A stretch of DNA of 64,000 bases from Actinomycetota bacterium (lineage in GTDB: Bacteria > Actinomycetota > Actinomycetes > S36-B12 > CAIYMF01), in NCBI GenBank assembly GCA_026393115.1, contig JAPLAU010000031.1:1-64000 (forward strand), given 5' to 3'. This document shows, in pieces, positions 7,165 to 17,596 of the stretch. The position numbers and the translations under genes were made by a program. Numbering within the stretch: position 1 is the stretch's first letter; the number at the start of each line of letters is the position of its first letter. Below the pieces are notes generated by a model. That model saw only the letters and a list, made by a program, of their open reading frames with translations. It was not told where the DNA came from and did no database searches.

Positions 7165-8862
7165 GTGAGTCGCATCGCCCGCACTACCGCAGCCCTCGCT
7201 CTTGCCGTCGCGGCCTCCGCGCTGGCACTCGCACCAGCGAACGCCGCCCCGGTTGGCCCGGCCGGCCTCGCCCCCGCAACGGGCGCTTCCAGCGCCAAGA
7301 GCACCTTCGAGACGGGTGGCGTCTGCAAGGCAAGCGACACCGTCTCTGTTCTCGTCTCAGGCGGCACCGGCACCGGTGCTGCCGTGCCCGCACCCGGCAA
7401 GGCCATCGTCAAGCCGGTTCCCGTGGCCAGTGTGTCGACACCGGGTGGCGGCATGAGTATTCCCTCCACCCAGACATGGGAAGCGTGGGCCACCACTGGC
7501 GATCCAGTGCTGAGCCGCATCGACGGTGACTACGCCATCACCGTGCAGTGCACCAACGGTGAGTCCTACGCCGGTACCGTGCGCTTCACCGGCACAAACG
7601 TCACCGACGCCACCTACACGCTGGTCGTCCCGACGCCCACCACGGCCACGGCCACCGCGACCACGACAGCGACCGCGACGGCGACCGCAACAGAAACCAA
7701 GACCGCAACGGCAACGGCCACCACCACGGCCCCCGAGAAGCCGCGCACCCTGCCCCCGACGCCTCCTACTTCCAATGGTGTGCTCGCGGTCGTAGGCGCT
7801 CCTATCGCCGGTGCCACCATCACGGTCGCAGGCGAAGGCTTCCGCCCCGGCAGCCCGATCACCGTGGGCATCTACTCCGACCCCAAGGAACTCGCGTCGG
7901 CTGTCGCTGACGGCGACGGCAAGGCCAGCACCCAGTTGGTGCTGCCGAAGGATCGCACCGGTAAGCACACCTTGGTGATGCTCGGTTACGCCCCCGACGG
8001 CAACCAGCGCACGGTCTCGGCCGAGGTCACCGTCATCGACGCACCGGTCGTGACGATTCCCCCGGAGTTGCCCAAGTCTGACGGCGCACTCACTGTCAGC
8101 GGAGTCGCCGTCGCCGGCGGCACCGTCACGGTGACCGGCGATGGCTACAAGCCCGGCAGCCCCATCTCTGTCGGCATCTACTCCACTGGGAAGCCCCTCG
8201 CTTCGGCCGTTGCCGATGCGAATGGCACGGCCACGACCGACTTGGTGATCCCCGCTGATTACACAGGCACACACACGCTCGCCATGATCGGAAGCACCAG
8301 CAAGGACACCCTGCGCACCCTCACCAGCGAGGTATCTGTTGCCGCGGCACCGGTACCCTCCAGCGGCGTTCCGTGGTGGGTGTGGCTGATTGTTGCGATC
8401 GTCGTTATCGCGATCATCGTCGCGATCATCGCCGCGAGCCGTCGCAAGAAGAGCACCCCGTGGGACGACGCCCTCAGCACCCAGGCTGCTGCTGCTCAGC
8501 AGATCGCTGATGGACCCGCCCTCGCGATCAGCGACCGTGGCCGTGACGCCGCAGCCGCGATCACCCTCTGGAACACCGATCTGCCCGCCATTCAGTCAAC
8601 CGAGGCTCAGATCAACCAGCTGGTACAAACGGCACCCGACGAGACGCGCAGCGCAACTGCTCAGCGTCTGCTCGGCTCGACGGTCGCACTGCGCGAGGCC
8701 CTCAACGCCGATGTGCAGCTGCGCGCCAACGAGTCGGCACCCGGTCAGGACGCACTGCTCACGCAGTCAGCCGGTGTCATCGCTCAGCGCCGCCAGGAAC
8801 TCTCAGCCGTGGTCGCCAGCATTCCGCCGGTGACCCCGCCCACGGGAGCTCAGCACCGCTGA
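7165..8862 (+). CDS. membrane-anchored surface protein with two immunoglobulin-like repeats
   Basis: From the GTG at 7165 (AGGAG six bases before it) the protein has 565 residues. Residues 1-28 form a signal peptide (ANA cleavage). Residues 29-155 form an extracellular domain with a possible disulfide between C54 and C129. Residues 157-190 are an almost pure Thr/Ala tract, a likely flexible or glycosylated stalk. Two homologous beta-rich domains, 203-290 and 305-392, share VxGxGxxPGSPIxVGIYS and AxAVADxxG. A single membrane helix occupies 403-424, followed by RRKK and a helical tail of about 135 residues in the cytoplasm. There is no sortase signal. The frame is open upstream into the divergent PLP gene, but the signal peptide and ribosome binding site fix the start. 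Function is unknown; adhesion or envelope sensing fits the layout. Confidence 0.8.
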   Translation: MSRIARTTAALALAVAASALALAPANAAPVGPAGLAPATGASSAKSTFETGGVCKASDTVSVLVSGGTGTGAAVPAPGKAIVKPVPVASVSTPGGGMSIPSTQTWEAWATTGDPVLSRIDGDYAITVQCTNGESYAGTVRFTGTNVTDATYTLVVPTPTTATATATTTATATATATETKTATATATTTAPEKPRTLPPTPPTSNGVLAVVGAPIAGATITVAGEGFRPGSPITVGIYSDPKELASAVADGDGKASTQLVLPKDRTGKHTLVMLGYAPDGNQRTVSAEVTVIDAPVVTIPPELPKSDGALTVSGVAVAGGTVTVTGDGYKPGSPISVGIYSTGKPLASAVADANGTATTDLVIPADYTGTHTLAMIGSTSKDTLRTLTSEVSVAAAPVPSSGVPWWVWLIVAIVVIAIIVAIIAASRRKKSTPWDDALSTQAAAAQQIADGPALAISDRGRDAAAAITLWNTDLPAIQSTEAQINQLVQTAPDETRSATAQRLLGSTVALREALNADVQLRANESAPGQDALLTQSAGVIAQRRQELSAVVASIPPVTPPTGAQHR

Positions 8863-8869
8863 TCAACCA

Positions 8870-8917
8870 CAAAAAACTGGCGGGCCCGCAGCGATGCGGT
8901 GCCTGCCAGTTTTTTTG
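8870..8917. terminator. bidirectional intrinsic terminator between the surface protein gene and smpB
   Basis: AACTGGCGGGC pairs with GCCTGCCAGTT with an imperfect GC-rich interior. It is flanked by a run of A on the left and seven T on the right, so it can act on both strands for these convergent genes. Confidence 0.85.
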
Positions 8918-8923
8918 TGAGGT

Positions 8924-9403
8924 CTAGTCGGTCATTCCTTTGGATCGGCGACCGAGCACTCGATCGGTCTCGCGCTTGGCATCACGCTCCGCGAGAGTGG
9001 CACGCTTGTCGTACGCCTTCTTTCCGCGGGCGAGCGCGATTTCGATCTTCGCGTAACCATCTTGGAAGTACAGGCTCAACGGAATCAGTGTGAGTCCAGT
9101 TTCGCGAGTCTTGCCAACGAGCTTGGAAATCTCCCCAGCGTGCAAGAGCAACTTGCGCTTGCGCCGCGGCTCGTGATTGGTCCAGGTACCTTGGGTGTAC
9201 TCGGGAATGTGCACCCCGTACAGCCACACCTCTCCGCCTTCGACTGCCGCGTAGCCATCAACGAGTGAGGCGCGACCTTGCCGCAGAGACTTGACCTCGG
9301 TGCCAGTCAGCACGATGCCGGCCTCGTAGGTCGTTTCGATGTGGTAGTCGTGCCGCGCTTTGCGGTTTTGCGCAATCAGAGTGCGCCCCTTCTCTCTGGG
9401 CAT
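8924..9403 (-). CDS. smpB: SsrA-binding protein SmpB
   Basis: This 159-residue protein binds the tRNA-like part of tmRNA and carries it to stalled ribosomes. Family marks are [18 protein letters not shown] near the start, [10 protein letters not shown], the LLLHAGEI strand and the basic C-terminal tail [14 protein letters not shown] that enters the mRNA channel. It lies 7 bases after ftsX, last in the ftsE-ftsX-smpB series, and ends at a strong terminator. Its RNA partner ssrA is on the same strand about 8.5 kb away. Confidence 0.97.
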   Translation of the reverse strand: MPREKGRTLIAQNRKARHDYHIETTYEAGIVLTGTEVKSLRQGRASLVDGYAAVEGGEVWLYGVHIPEYTQGTWTNHEPRRKRKLLLHAGEISKLVGKTRETGLTLIPLSLYFQDGYAKIEIALARGKKAYDKRATLAERDAKRETDRVLGRRSKGMTD

Positions 9404-9410
9404 GGGGTAC

Positions 9411-10319
9411 TCAGACCCGCAAGTACTTGCGCAGCGTCAAGAAGGCAGCGACGGAAGCCATCACGATGCCGGTGAGGAAGACGACTGGTGCGATGGTCCA
9501 GACGGTGTCCCAGCCCACGAACGATGTGAACTTGAAGGTCTCAGCGAGCACGCCGTCTATCAAAAACTTCTTCACAGCAACAAGCGAGAGCACCGCGAAG
9601 CCTGCCCCGATGGCAGCAGCTGTTGCTGCTTCAAGCAGGAACGGAAGTTGGATGTAGAGGTTGGAGGCGCCCACGAGTCGCATAATGCTTGTTTCGCGGC
9701 GTCGCGAGAACGCAGCCACGCGCATCGTGTTGGCGATGAGCAGCATCGTGACAATGAGCATGGCGATCGCGATAGCCAGAGCCATCGCCTGCAAACCACC
9801 CAGTGCCTTGAACAGTCGATCGAGCGCCTGCCGCTGATCGCGTACGTCTTCAACGCCGGGCCGCCCTTGGAATGCCGAGGCCACGACGGCGTACTTCGTC
9901 GGATCAGAGAGCTTCACTCGGAATGACTCGGGCATTTGGTCGACCGTGGCGTTTTCGGCCAGCGGTGAGCCTTTGAACTGCTGCTGGAATCGTGCGTACG
10001 CCTCAGCTTGTGATTCGAAGTACACCTGCTCAACCACGGGCTTAAGCGACTCGAGGTCTTCCTTGATCTGAGCTTTTTGCGCCTTAGTGATGGCGCCTGC
10101 CGTGCACGACTGCGCCTCACTTACCTTGCCGCACAGGAAGATCGAGACCTCAACCTTGTCGTACCAGTAGTCCTTCATCTGGTCGACCTGCGCACGTACG
10201 AGCAGTCCCCCACCGAACAGACCCAGCGACACCGCAACGGTGATGATGACGGCGATCGTCATGGTGAGGTTGCGCCGCAGGCCGGTGCCCACCTCACCCA
10301 GTACGAACTTCGCACGCAT
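9411..10319 (-). CDS. ftsX: cell division permease-like protein FtsX
   Basis: The 302-residue membrane protein partners FtsE and links division-site signals to peptidoglycan hydrolases. An N-terminal membrane helix (about 22-44) is followed by an extracellular domain of roughly 120 residues, then three more helices in the FtsX domain; it ends LRKYLRV. The ATG at 10319 is preferred to a TTG two codons upstream because GGAG sits 7 bases before it. The extracellular domain contains two cysteines, C65 and C75, which could form a disulfide. The gene follows ftsE by 44 bases and precedes smpB by 7. Confidence 0.95.
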   Translation of the reverse strand: MRAKFVLGEVGTGLRRNLTMTIAVIITVAVSLGLFGGGLLVRAQVDQMKDYWYDKVEVSIFLCGKVSEAQSCTAGAITKAQKAQIKEDLESLKPVVEQVYFESQAEAYARFQQQFKGSPLAENATVDQMPESFRVKLSDPTKYAVVASAFQGRPGVEDVRDQRQALDRLFKALGGLQAMALAIAIAMLIVTMLLIANTMRVAAFSRRRETSIMRLVGASNLYIQLPFLLEAATAAAIGAGFAVLSLVAVKKFLIDGVLAETFKFTSFVGWDTVWTIAPVVFLTGIVMASVAAFLTLRKYLRV

Positions 10320-10363
10320 CGTCAATCTCCGTTTCGTTGTTGTGCTTGGACCAGAACCGAGGG

Positions 10364-11053
10364 TTAGCGGGCGTATCCGTACACGCCGCGGGACTGGTCG
10401 CGAACCACGAGACCCTGCTCAAGTTCAATCACGCGCTTACGCATCTGGTCGACAATCGCCACGTCGTGAGTCGCCATGACGACGGTGGTTCCGGTGCGGT
10501 TAATGCGGTCGAGAAGTTTCATAATGCCAACGCTGGTTTCGGGGTCAAGGTTTCCGGTGGGCTCGTCTGCGATCAAAATCATCGGTCGGTTGACGAAGGC
10601 GCGCGCAATGGCAACTCGCTGCTGCTCTCCACCTGACAACTGATCGGGGTATCGCTCTTCCTTGCCGTCGAGGCCCACGAGATCGAGTACCTCAGGAACC
10701 ACCTTGCGGATGAAGGAGTCGGGCTTCCCAATCACTTCGAGCGCGAAGGCGACGTTGCCGTGCACCGTCTTGTTCGGCAGCAGGCGGAAGTCTTGGAACA
10801 CGGTGCCGATTTGGCGGCGCAACGTGGGCACTTTCCAGTTCGATAACTGCCCCAAGTTCTTACCAGCAACCCAGACGCGACCGCTGGTGGGTGACTCCTC
10901 CTTGAGCACGAGCCGGAGGAACGTCGACTTGCCACTGCCAGAAGCTCCCACAAGGAAGACAAACTCACCCTTGTCGATATCGACGGAGGCATCGTCGAGC
11001 GCGGGGCGTGATTGGTCGCGGTAGACCTTGGTGACGTGCTCGAACCGAATCAC
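10364..11053 (-). CDS. ftsE: cell division ATP-binding protein FtsE
   Basis: The 229-residue ABC ATPase has Walker [10 protein letters not shown] (37-45), signature [12 protein letters not shown], Walker [14 protein letters not shown] and the switch histidine in MATHD. It powers the FtsEX complex at the septum. Translation starts at GTG 11053; AGAGGA lies about 11 bases upstream. Gene order prfB-ftsE-ftsX-smpB is the conserved actinobacterial arrangement. The 247 bases upstream separate it from prfB and probably hold its own promoter, although none stands out. Confidence 0.96.
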   Translation of the reverse strand: MIRFEHVTKVYRDQSRPALDDASVDIDKGEFVFLVGASGSGKSTFLRLVLKEESPTSGRVWVAGKNLGQLSNWKVPTLRRQIGTVFQDFRLLPNKTVHGNVAFALEVIGKPDSFIRKVVPEVLDLVGLDGKEERYPDQLSGGEQQRVAIARAFVNRPMILIADEPTGNLDPETSVGIMKLLDRINRTGTTVVMATHDVAIVDQMRKRVIELEQGLVVRDQSRGVYGYAR

Positions 11054-11300
11054 GGCGCGTGCGGTCCTCTCGAGTGGGCAGCCAGTTGTACGAGCCGTCC
11101 GGTGACGGGGCGAGCCGGGGAAGCCGCCAGGGGTGAGGCGTCCGGACGGGCCGAGTGAGTGCGGGTGTCAGTTTCGACTCTCAACAGTCTACGACCCTCC
11201 AACCGTGCGCCCGGCCGTTAGCCTTTGGCAATTTCACAGCGTGTCTAGGTAGATTCACGCTCAATCGGGTTCAAAAATGCTGAATAGCGCTGAATAGCGA
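11054..11300. other. prfB-ftsE intergenic region
   Basis: This holds no gene. A tandem GCTGAATAGC repeat lies at 11279-11298, next to the prfB stop. On the minus strand TTGAAC and TACCTA, 17 bases apart, form a weak promoter candidate for ftsE. No terminator is evident. Confidence 0.4.
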
Positions 11301-12410
11301 TCAGATCGACTGTTGCTGCCGACGCCACCGGATACCGGACTCGATGAACTCATCAATTTCACCGTCGAGAACCGCAGCGGTGTTGCCGGTTTCGGTCTCG
11401 GTACGCAGATCTTTGACCATTTGGTAGGGGTGCAACACGTACGAGCGCATCTGGTTACCCCACGATCCGGCGGTTTCGCCCTTGAGCGCATTGATTTTCG
11501 CCTGCTCCTGCTGGCGGGTGCGCTCGAGCAATTTGGCCTGCAACACCGCCATCGCCGTGGCTTTGTTCTGAATCTGGCTGCGCTCGTTCTGACACGACAC
11601 CACGATGCCGCTAGGAATGTGTGTGATGCGCACTGCCGAGTCGGTGGTGTTGACGCCCTGCCCACCGGGGCCACTTGAGCGGTACACGTCAATGCGCAGT
11701 TCGTCTTCGGGAATGTCGATTGAGTCGGTCTGCTCGACCACAGGAATGACCTCGACTCCTGCGAACGAAGTCTGCCGGCGTCCCTGATTATCAAATGGCG
11801 AGATTCGCACGAGCCGGTGCGTGCCCTGTTCGACCGACAAGGTGCCGTAGGCGAAGGGAGCCTTGACCGCGAACGTCGCCGATTTGATGCCCGCTTCTTC
11901 TGCGTAGGACGTTTCGTACACATCGAACGACCAGCCGTGGCGCTCGCAATAGCGCGTGTACATGCGCAGCAACATCTCGGCCCAGTCGGCGGCGTCGACG
12001 CCTCCCGCCTCAGCCCGAATCGTGATGAGTGCCTCGCGCGCGTCGTACTCGCCCGACAGCAGGGTGCGTACTTCGAGTTCGCCAATCGAGGTGGTGAGCA
12101 ACGCCAGTTCAGTGCCCACTTCTGCCAGAGTGTCGGCATCGTCTTCGGCCTCGGCCAACTCGAGCATGACGGCGAGATCGTCAAGCCGGGCACGCAATGA
12201 CCGCACTCGCGCCAATTCGCTTTGTACAAAGGACAAACGACCCGTGACCTTCTGGGCATTGGCCTGGTCGTCCCACAAGTTGGGCACTGACGCCAGAACC
12301 TCAAGTTCGGCGACTTCAGCATTGAGCGTGGTCACATCAAGTACCTGCTCAACGCTGCTCAAAGTGGTGTCGAGGGCGGCCAGCGATTCAGAGATCTCAG
12401 GTGCGGCCAT
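11301..12410 (-). CDS. prfB: peptide chain release factor 2
   Basis: The 369-residue protein releases polypeptides at UGA and UAA stops. The codon-recognition tripeptide SPF is at 204-206 in [15 protein letters not shown] and the catalytic GGQ at 249-251 in [11 protein letters not shown]. The SPF motif marks RF2 rather than RF1. The frame is continuous, so there is no programmed frameshift of the enterobacterial kind. TAGGCT lies 6 bases before the ATG, consistent with a leaderless transcript; the GAGGA abutting the ATG is too close to serve as a normal ribosome binding site. It heads the prfB-ftsE-ftsX-smpB series. Confidence 0.95.
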   Translation of the reverse strand: MAAPEISESLAALDTTLSSVEQVLDVTTLNAEVAELEVLASVPNLWDDQANAQKVTGRLSFVQSELARVRSLRARLDDLAVMLELAEAEDDADTLAEVGTELALLTTSIGELEVRTLLSGEYDAREALITIRAEAGGVDAADWAEMLLRMYTRYCERHGWSFDVYETSYAEEAGIKSATFAVKAPFAYGTLSVEQGTHRLVRISPFDNQGRRQTSFAGVEVIPVVEQTDSIDIPEDELRIDVYRSSGPGGQGVNTTDSAVRITHIPSGIVVSCQNERSQIQNKATAMAVLQAKLLERTRQQEQAKINALKGETAGSWGNQMRSYVLHPYQMVKDLRTETETGNTAAVLDGEIDEFIESGIRWRRQQQSI

Positions 12411-12723
12411 TCCTCAAGCCTACGCAGTGGCGCGGTTGCGGTCGGCGGTGGATCCCCCGGCGTTCCCCCGACGCCCGCACCGCCGACCGGTGCCCCGACG
12501 CTAGGGCAACCCGTGAGCGGGGGGAAATCTCACTAGCGGATGTGTGGACGAAACTCACTCACACACTCACACACTCACGCACGGTCAGCACGCAAGTGCG
12601 CAGCGTTTCCGCAATACCCACCCGGGCTAGTGAAATCACCCCTCCCCAACCCATTTGGCCTACAGTCCGACCCGAGTGGCTCAGCGTTTCGATCAACCAG
12701 AGTGACCCGAACTCCCAGACGGC
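12411..12723. other. gdh-prfB intergenic region with large palindrome
   Basis: No gene is seen in this 313-base gap. A perfect 10-bp inverted repeat, GTCGGCGGTG at 12441-12450 and CACCGCCGAC at 12478-12487, encloses a second 5-bp repeat (GGCGT/ACGCC). Further on is a TG-rich stretch with ACTCACAC repeats around 12556-12582. If prfB is leaderless the palindrome lies upstream of its transcription start, so it would be a DNA site or the end of the gdh transcript rather than a prfB leader. Confidence 0.5.
12417..12422 (-). promoter_or_regulatory. -10 box of a leaderless prfB promoter
   Basis: TAGGCT is 6 bases upstream of the ATG at 12410 and is the same hexamer as before the PLP lyase gene at 7070. 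Confidence 0.5.
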
Positions 12724-15700
12724 CTAACCCTCGATCGAGGTCTGCTGCCCGCCTTGAGCCACGAGGGCGCGCAGTGCCCTCAGCGCCACCGACAAGGTGG
12801 CAATGTCGGCCGTGTCGAGTGCGGTGATTTCCGACAGGGTTCCGTGAGCACGCGTGACGCCCTCCGGTTGGCCGGCCTCCCACAAATCAATTCGCTCCAG
12901 CGGATCGAGTTCTTCTGGCGTGGCTCTACTGATGCGCGCTGTGAGCGCGGCAAGAGCGGTGTAGAGGTCAGAACGCAACGAGGCACGCGCCAAGGTGGCC
13001 CAGCGATCGGGTCGCGGCAGATTGGTGATGCGATGCAAGAGGAGGTCACCTCCAAATCGCTCGGACACAGCGAAGTACAGCGTGGCAACTTTGACCGGAT
13101 CGCTGCCAACCCGCCGCGACACATCGATGATGTCGAGCAATGAGAACAGGTCAAGCAAGACAGCCACGTCAGCTGCGAGGGGCTCGGGTGAACCAGCTGC
13201 CACGAGACGCTCGATGTGCGTGCGAAAGCGCTGTGCTTCCCCGCCCCGCAGCACTCCCGGCACCATGGGCGCCAATCGACGAAGTTCGGGACGCAGTATC
13301 GCAACCTCCGCGTTGACGTCGACTGTGCGTCCGCGAGTTTGCAGCATCCACCGCGTGGCCCGATCAAGCAACCGACGCGTTTCCAGAAGCAACTCGGTTT
13401 GCACCGCGGGCGGCGCGACTCCGTCAAGGGCCCTAATGCGCGACCACACATCGGGCAGGTCGAACGCTTCGGTTGCCACTTGATAGGCGCGGGCGATTTC
13501 AATCGCCGTTGCACCGGTCTCTTCCACAATGCGGAAGAAATACGTGGTGCCTCCATCGTTCACCATCGAGTTACTCACCATGGTGGTGACGATCTCGTTG
13601 GCGAGCGGATGGGTACCAAGCCGATCAGCGAAGCGCTCAGAGAGCTGAGTCGGGAAGTACGAGCGCAGGAGTTGGGCGCACCACGGCTCACCGGCCATGG
13701 CCGCTGGCAACAAGTCGGCGGTGATTCCGATCTTGACGTGCGCCAACAGCATTGACAATTCAGGCAGAACGAGGCTTTGCCCTAGCGCTGCTCGCCTCTC
13801 AAGTTCGGTTTCGGAAGGGAGTCCTTCCAACGCGCGATCGATGGCACCTCGCTGTTCAAGCGCAGTGAGCAAGCGCCGATGCACCGACAGCATTTCTGGA
13901 CTCTGGGCGAAGTCTGTCGCGAGCACGAGGTTCTGTTCGTAGTTGTCGGCCAGCACGAGGTCGGCAACCTGGTCAGTCATCGATTCCAGAAGTGGGGTGC
14001 GTTCATCCACGGCCAACACGCCATCTCGCACCGCGGCGTCGAGCAGAATCTTGATGTTGACCTCATGGTCACTTGTGTCAACGCCGGCCGAGTTGTCGAT
14101 TGCATCGGTATTGAGCAACACACCATTGCGCGCCGCCTCGATTCGACCAAGTTGGGTGAGCCCGAGATTGCCACCCTCTCCGACGACACGGCAGCGCAAA
14201 TCGTCGCCATTGACACGAATGGCGTCGTTGGACTTGTCGCCCACATCCAGATTCGACTCCGACGTGGCCTTCACGTAGGTGCCAATACCGCCATTCCAGA
14301 GCAGATCGACGGGGGCGTGAATGATGGTGCGCAACAGATCATTCGGGGCCATCTCATCGGCGCCCTCAGGCAGTCCTAGTGCTACTCGTACCTGCTCACT
14401 GATGACGATCGACTTTGCTGAACGCGGGTAGACGCCTCCGCCCGCAGAGATCAGCGCACCGTCGTAGTCGGCCCACGACGACCGCGGCAGGTCGAACAGT
14501 CGACGTCGCTCAACGAACGCCACCGCAGCATCGGGTGAGGGGTCGAGAAAGACGTGCCGATGATCGAACGCCGCCACGAGTCGGATGTGCTCGGATAGCA
14601 GCATTCCGTTTCCGAAGACATCACCACTCATGTCGCCGATGCCCACGACGGTGAAGTCATCGGTCTGCACATCGACCCCGAGTCCACGGAAGTGTCGCTT
14701 CACCGACTCCCAGGCACCGCGAGCGGTGATGGCCATGGCCTTGTGGTCGTAACCCGCTGAACCACCTGATGCAAAGGCGTCACCCAGCCAGAACCCGTGT
14801 TCGAGTGCAATGCCATTGGCGATGTCGGAGAACGTCGCCGTGCCCTTGTCAGCCGCGACCACCAGATAGGGGTCATCGCCATCGAGTCGCACGACTCGCT
14901 CGGGCGGAACGATCGCACCGTTGACGAGGTTGTCACTGATCTCGAGTAGTGCCGAAACAAAGAGTCGGTAGCACGCGATTCCTTCGGCCTGCACGGCCTC
15001 GCGGTCGGTCGGATCAATCGGATTCAGACAGACGAAACCGCCCTTGGCGCCGACGGGCACGATGACAGCGTTCTTCACCATCTGCGCCTTCACCAGTCCG
15101 AGTACCTCAGTGCGGAAGTCTTCGCGTCGATCACTCCACCGCAAGCCACCACGGGCAACGCTTCCAAAACGCAGGTGTACACCCGAGACGCGCGGCGAAT
15201 GGACCCAGATCTCGAATTCAGGGCGTGGCCGAGGCGCCTCCGGAATCAAGGTCGGCAACAACTTCACGGCGATGACATCACTGATCGATCCGTCATCGGC
15301 ACGTTGGTAATAGCTCGTGCGAACAACCGCCAGCACCACCGTGAGCAAACTGCGCACAATTCGGTCTTCGTCGAGACTGGCGATCGCATCAAGACTGCTC
15401 TCGATCGCGACCAGCGCGTGGGCGTCACTCGCACGAACGCGATCTGGGTCGAGACGGGATTCGAACACGTCGACGATTTCGGCAATCAACTGTCCGTGTG
15501 ATGCGAGTACATCTTCGCAATAACGCCGACTAAACGGCGCCCCGAGTTGCCGGGCATACTCCATCAACGTCTGAACAAGTGCCACCTGACGCCAGGTGAG
15601 ACCCGCCACCACCACCAGAGCTGCGAATCCGTCGTGGTCGAGTCGGCCCTGCCAGAGGGCGAGGAAAGCGTTCTCGAATCGGCTCGCCAATTCTGCTTCA

Positions 15701-17490
15701 TCGTCGCCGGCGGCGGGCAGCGTGATGCCGAAGTCATAGACCCAGGCTTGCCCTGACGCGTCATCGATGCCGTAGGGTCGCTCGTCGATCACTCCCACGC
15801 GCAAGGCTTGAAGCACGGGCAGCACTTCCGATAGCGACACCCCCGCGCCCCTCATGGTGAGCGCGAGGCGGCGTTCACGGCTGTCGCCTTCAGTAGTCGG
15901 TCGGTACAGGCGAACAGACATCGCGCGTTCGCCTTGGAGGTCAAGCAGTGTGGCGACGTCACGCAACGCATCAGCCGGCTCGAAGTCTTCTTTGTACGCC
16001 TCAGGAAACGCATTTTCGAAGCGCTCGCGAAGTTCGCCCGCTCGCCGAATGCCGTGAGAGTCGACGAGTTCCTCATGGAATCGGTCATCCCACGACTTGG
16101 TCGTTTCGCCGATCGCCTGCTCAAGTTCTTCCTCGACAATGTGCGGCAGCGAGCGGCCCACCTCGACCCGGACGAGGAAGTGGAGCCTGGCCAGTACCGA
16201 CTCGCTCACCCGCGCCGTGAAGTCGACACTCGTGGCATCGAATGCGTCGCGCAAAACACGTTGCATTCGTTCGCGCACCGTCGTGGTGTAGCGGTCGCGC
16301 GGCAAGTAGACCAGTGCTGAAACGAATCGGCCATAGTCGTCGTATCGCAAGAACATACGAGTCTGTCGACGTTCTTGTATCTGAACCACTTCGCGGGCAA
16401 TTTCCTCAAGCCGCTCGACGTGGATTTCGAAGAGTTCATCACGCGGGTAGGTCTCAAGCAACTGCAACAAATCGCGCTGATCATGACTGTGCGGAAGGAG
16501 ACCTGTGCTGTCGACAACTCGTTGTACCTTGCGTCGTACCACCGGAATTTCGGTGACCGACTGCGAGTAGGCGGTGGCGGCGTAGAGCCCGAGGAAACGG
16601 TGCTCGCCAACAACACGTCCGTCGCCGTCGAACTTCTTGACTCCTACGTAGTCGAGGTACACCGGACGGTGCACAGTTGATCGGCGATTCGCCTTGGTCA
16701 GGACAAGCAAGTGTGGCTCGAGCGCAATCAGACGCGCTTCGGGACTCAACTTCGCGAACGAGGTTGAATCCTCCAAGTCATGACGCATGACTCCTAGGGC
16801 ACTGTCGGGTTCGGCTCGCAACACGTCAGAGTCACCCTGCGGCGCCAACACGTACTCGCGATAGCCGACAAAAGTGAAGTTGTCGTTGACCATCCACCGC
16901 AGCAACTCTTGGGCGTCTTCGGATTCGCCGGGGTCGAGACCAACCGGAGGATGCGCACCGAGTTCGTCAGCCAATGCCAGCGCCTGCGCGCGCATCGCTG
17001 TCCAGTCATTCACCGCCAACCGCACATCGCCCAAGACCGAGCGAAGAACCACGGGCAACGCCGTGAGTTCCGTTTCATCGAGAGGCTCGACCTCGATATG
17101 CGTCCACGACTCGGCGATTCCACCTTCGCCGATTGATTCGATGACGCCATCAGCCGATCGATGGGCGAGAATTTGCGGGTGGATGAGTAGGGAAATGTCG
17201 TGGTCAGCTCGTAGCAACGCACCGGTGATCGAGTCGACCAGGAAAGGCATGTCATCGGTGACAATGTCAATCGAACCTGGGGAGTTCACGACGACACAGT
17301 CTTCGCCCACGCGCCGCTCTCGCCCGACCCTCACGTGCTCGCTGACGATGCGGGCCAACTGCTCAGGCGTGCGCGACTCAACGTCGTCAGATCCCACGGT
17401 GCGGTAATAGAGCGGAATAATCTCCGCCTCAAGTGGCGTCGCAGCAAGTGACACAGCCCGCGCCAACATCGCTGACTTATCCTCGTCCAC
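12724..17490 (-). CDS. gdh: NAD-specific glutamate dehydrogenase, large (about 180 kDa) class
   Basis: The 1588-residue protein matches the size and architecture of the large NAD-GDH class known from Streptomyces and Mycobacterium (Rv2476c type). A long N-terminal regulatory part with ACT-like regions precedes a catalytic domain around residues 750-1250. The latter contains the glutamate-site stretch VARGGLRWSDRREDFRTEVL, VKNAVIVPVGAKGGFV, and the Rossmann-region GIGDMSGDVFGNGML. It deaminates glutamate to 2-oxoglutarate and ammonium. GTG 17490 follows GGAGAGG. It is monocistronic between prfB and the divergent DUF2505 gene. Confidence 0.93.
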   Translation of the reverse strand: MDEDKSAMLARAVSLAATPLEAEIIPLYYRTVGSDDVESRTPEQLARIVSEHVRVGRERRVGEDCVVVNSPGSIDIVTDDMPFLVDSITGALLRADHDISLLIHPQILAHRSADGVIESIGEGGIAESWTHIEVEPLDETELTALPVVLRSVLGDVRLAVNDWTAMRAQALALADELGAHPPVGLDPGESEDAQELLRWMVNDNFTFVGYREYVLAPQGDSDVLRAEPDSALGVMRHDLEDSTSFAKLSPEARLIALEPHLLVLTKANRRSTVHRPVYLDYVGVKKFDGDGRVVGEHRFLGLYAATAYSQSVTEIPVVRRKVQRVVDSTGLLPHSHDQRDLLQLLETYPRDELFEIHVERLEEIAREVVQIQERRQTRMFLRYDDYGRFVSALVYLPRDRYTTTVRERMQRVLRDAFDATSVDFTARVSESVLARLHFLVRVEVGRSLPHIVEEELEQAIGETTKSWDDRFHEELVDSHGIRRAGELRERFENAFPEAYKEDFEPADALRDVATLLDLQGERAMSVRLYRPTTEGDSRERRLALTMRGAGVSLSEVLPVLQALRVGVIDERPYGIDDASGQAWVYDFGITLPAAGDDEAELASRFENAFLALWQGRLDHDGFAALVVVAGLTWRQVALVQTLMEYARQLGAPFSRRYCEDVLASHGQLIAEIVDVFESRLDPDRVRASDAHALVAIESSLDAIASLDEDRIVRSLLTVVLAVVRTSYYQRADDGSISDVIAVKLLPTLIPEAPRPRPEFEIWVHSPRVSGVHLRFGSVARGGLRWSDRREDFRTEVLGLVKAQMVKNAVIVPVGAKGGFVCLNPIDPTDREAVQAEGIACYRLFVSALLEISDNLVNGAIVPPERVVRLDGDDPYLVVAADKGTATFSDIANGIALEHGFWLGDAFASGGSAGYDHKAMAITARGAWESVKRHFRGLGVDVQTDDFTVVGIGDMSGDVFGNGMLLSEHIRLVAAFDHRHVFLDPSPDAAVAFVERRRLFDLPRSSWADYDGALISAGGGVYPRSAKSIVISEQVRVALGLPEGADEMAPNDLLRTIIHAPVDLLWNGGIGTYVKATSESNLDVGDKSNDAIRVNGDDLRCRVVGEGGNLGLTQLGRIEAARNGVLLNTDAIDNSAGVDTSDHEVNIKILLDAAVRDGVLAVDERTPLLESMTDQVADLVLADNYEQNLVLATDFAQSPEMLSVHRRLLTALEQRGAIDRALEGLPSETELERRAALGQSLVLPELSMLLAHVKIGITADLLPAAMAGEPWCAQLLRSYFPTQLSERFADRLGTHPLANEIVTTMVSNSMVNDGGTTYFFRIVEETGATAIEIARAYQVATEAFDLPDVWSRIRALDGVAPPAVQTELLLETRRLLDRATRWMLQTRGRTVDVNAEVAILRPELRRLAPMVPGVLRGGEAQRFRTHIERLVAAGSPEPLAADVAVLLDLFSLLDIIDVSRRVGSDPVKVATLYFAVSERFGGDLLLHRITNLPRPDRWATLARASLRSDLYTALAALTARISRATPEELDPLERIDLWEAGQPEGVTRAHGTLSEITALDTADIATLSVALRALRALVAQGGQQTSIEG

Positions 17491-17596
17491 GCACCTCTCC
17501 TCGCGTCAGTACCGACTCTGACCACCGTATCCCTCGGAGGTGCATTCATGGGGCATGCTTGGGCAGGTCACTCACCTCAAGTGGAAGGTAATGGGC

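Noticed and set aside
12330-12410. Programmed frameshift in prfB
   Set aside because: The reading frame is continuous from ATG 12410 and no in-frame stop or SD-like slip site occurs.
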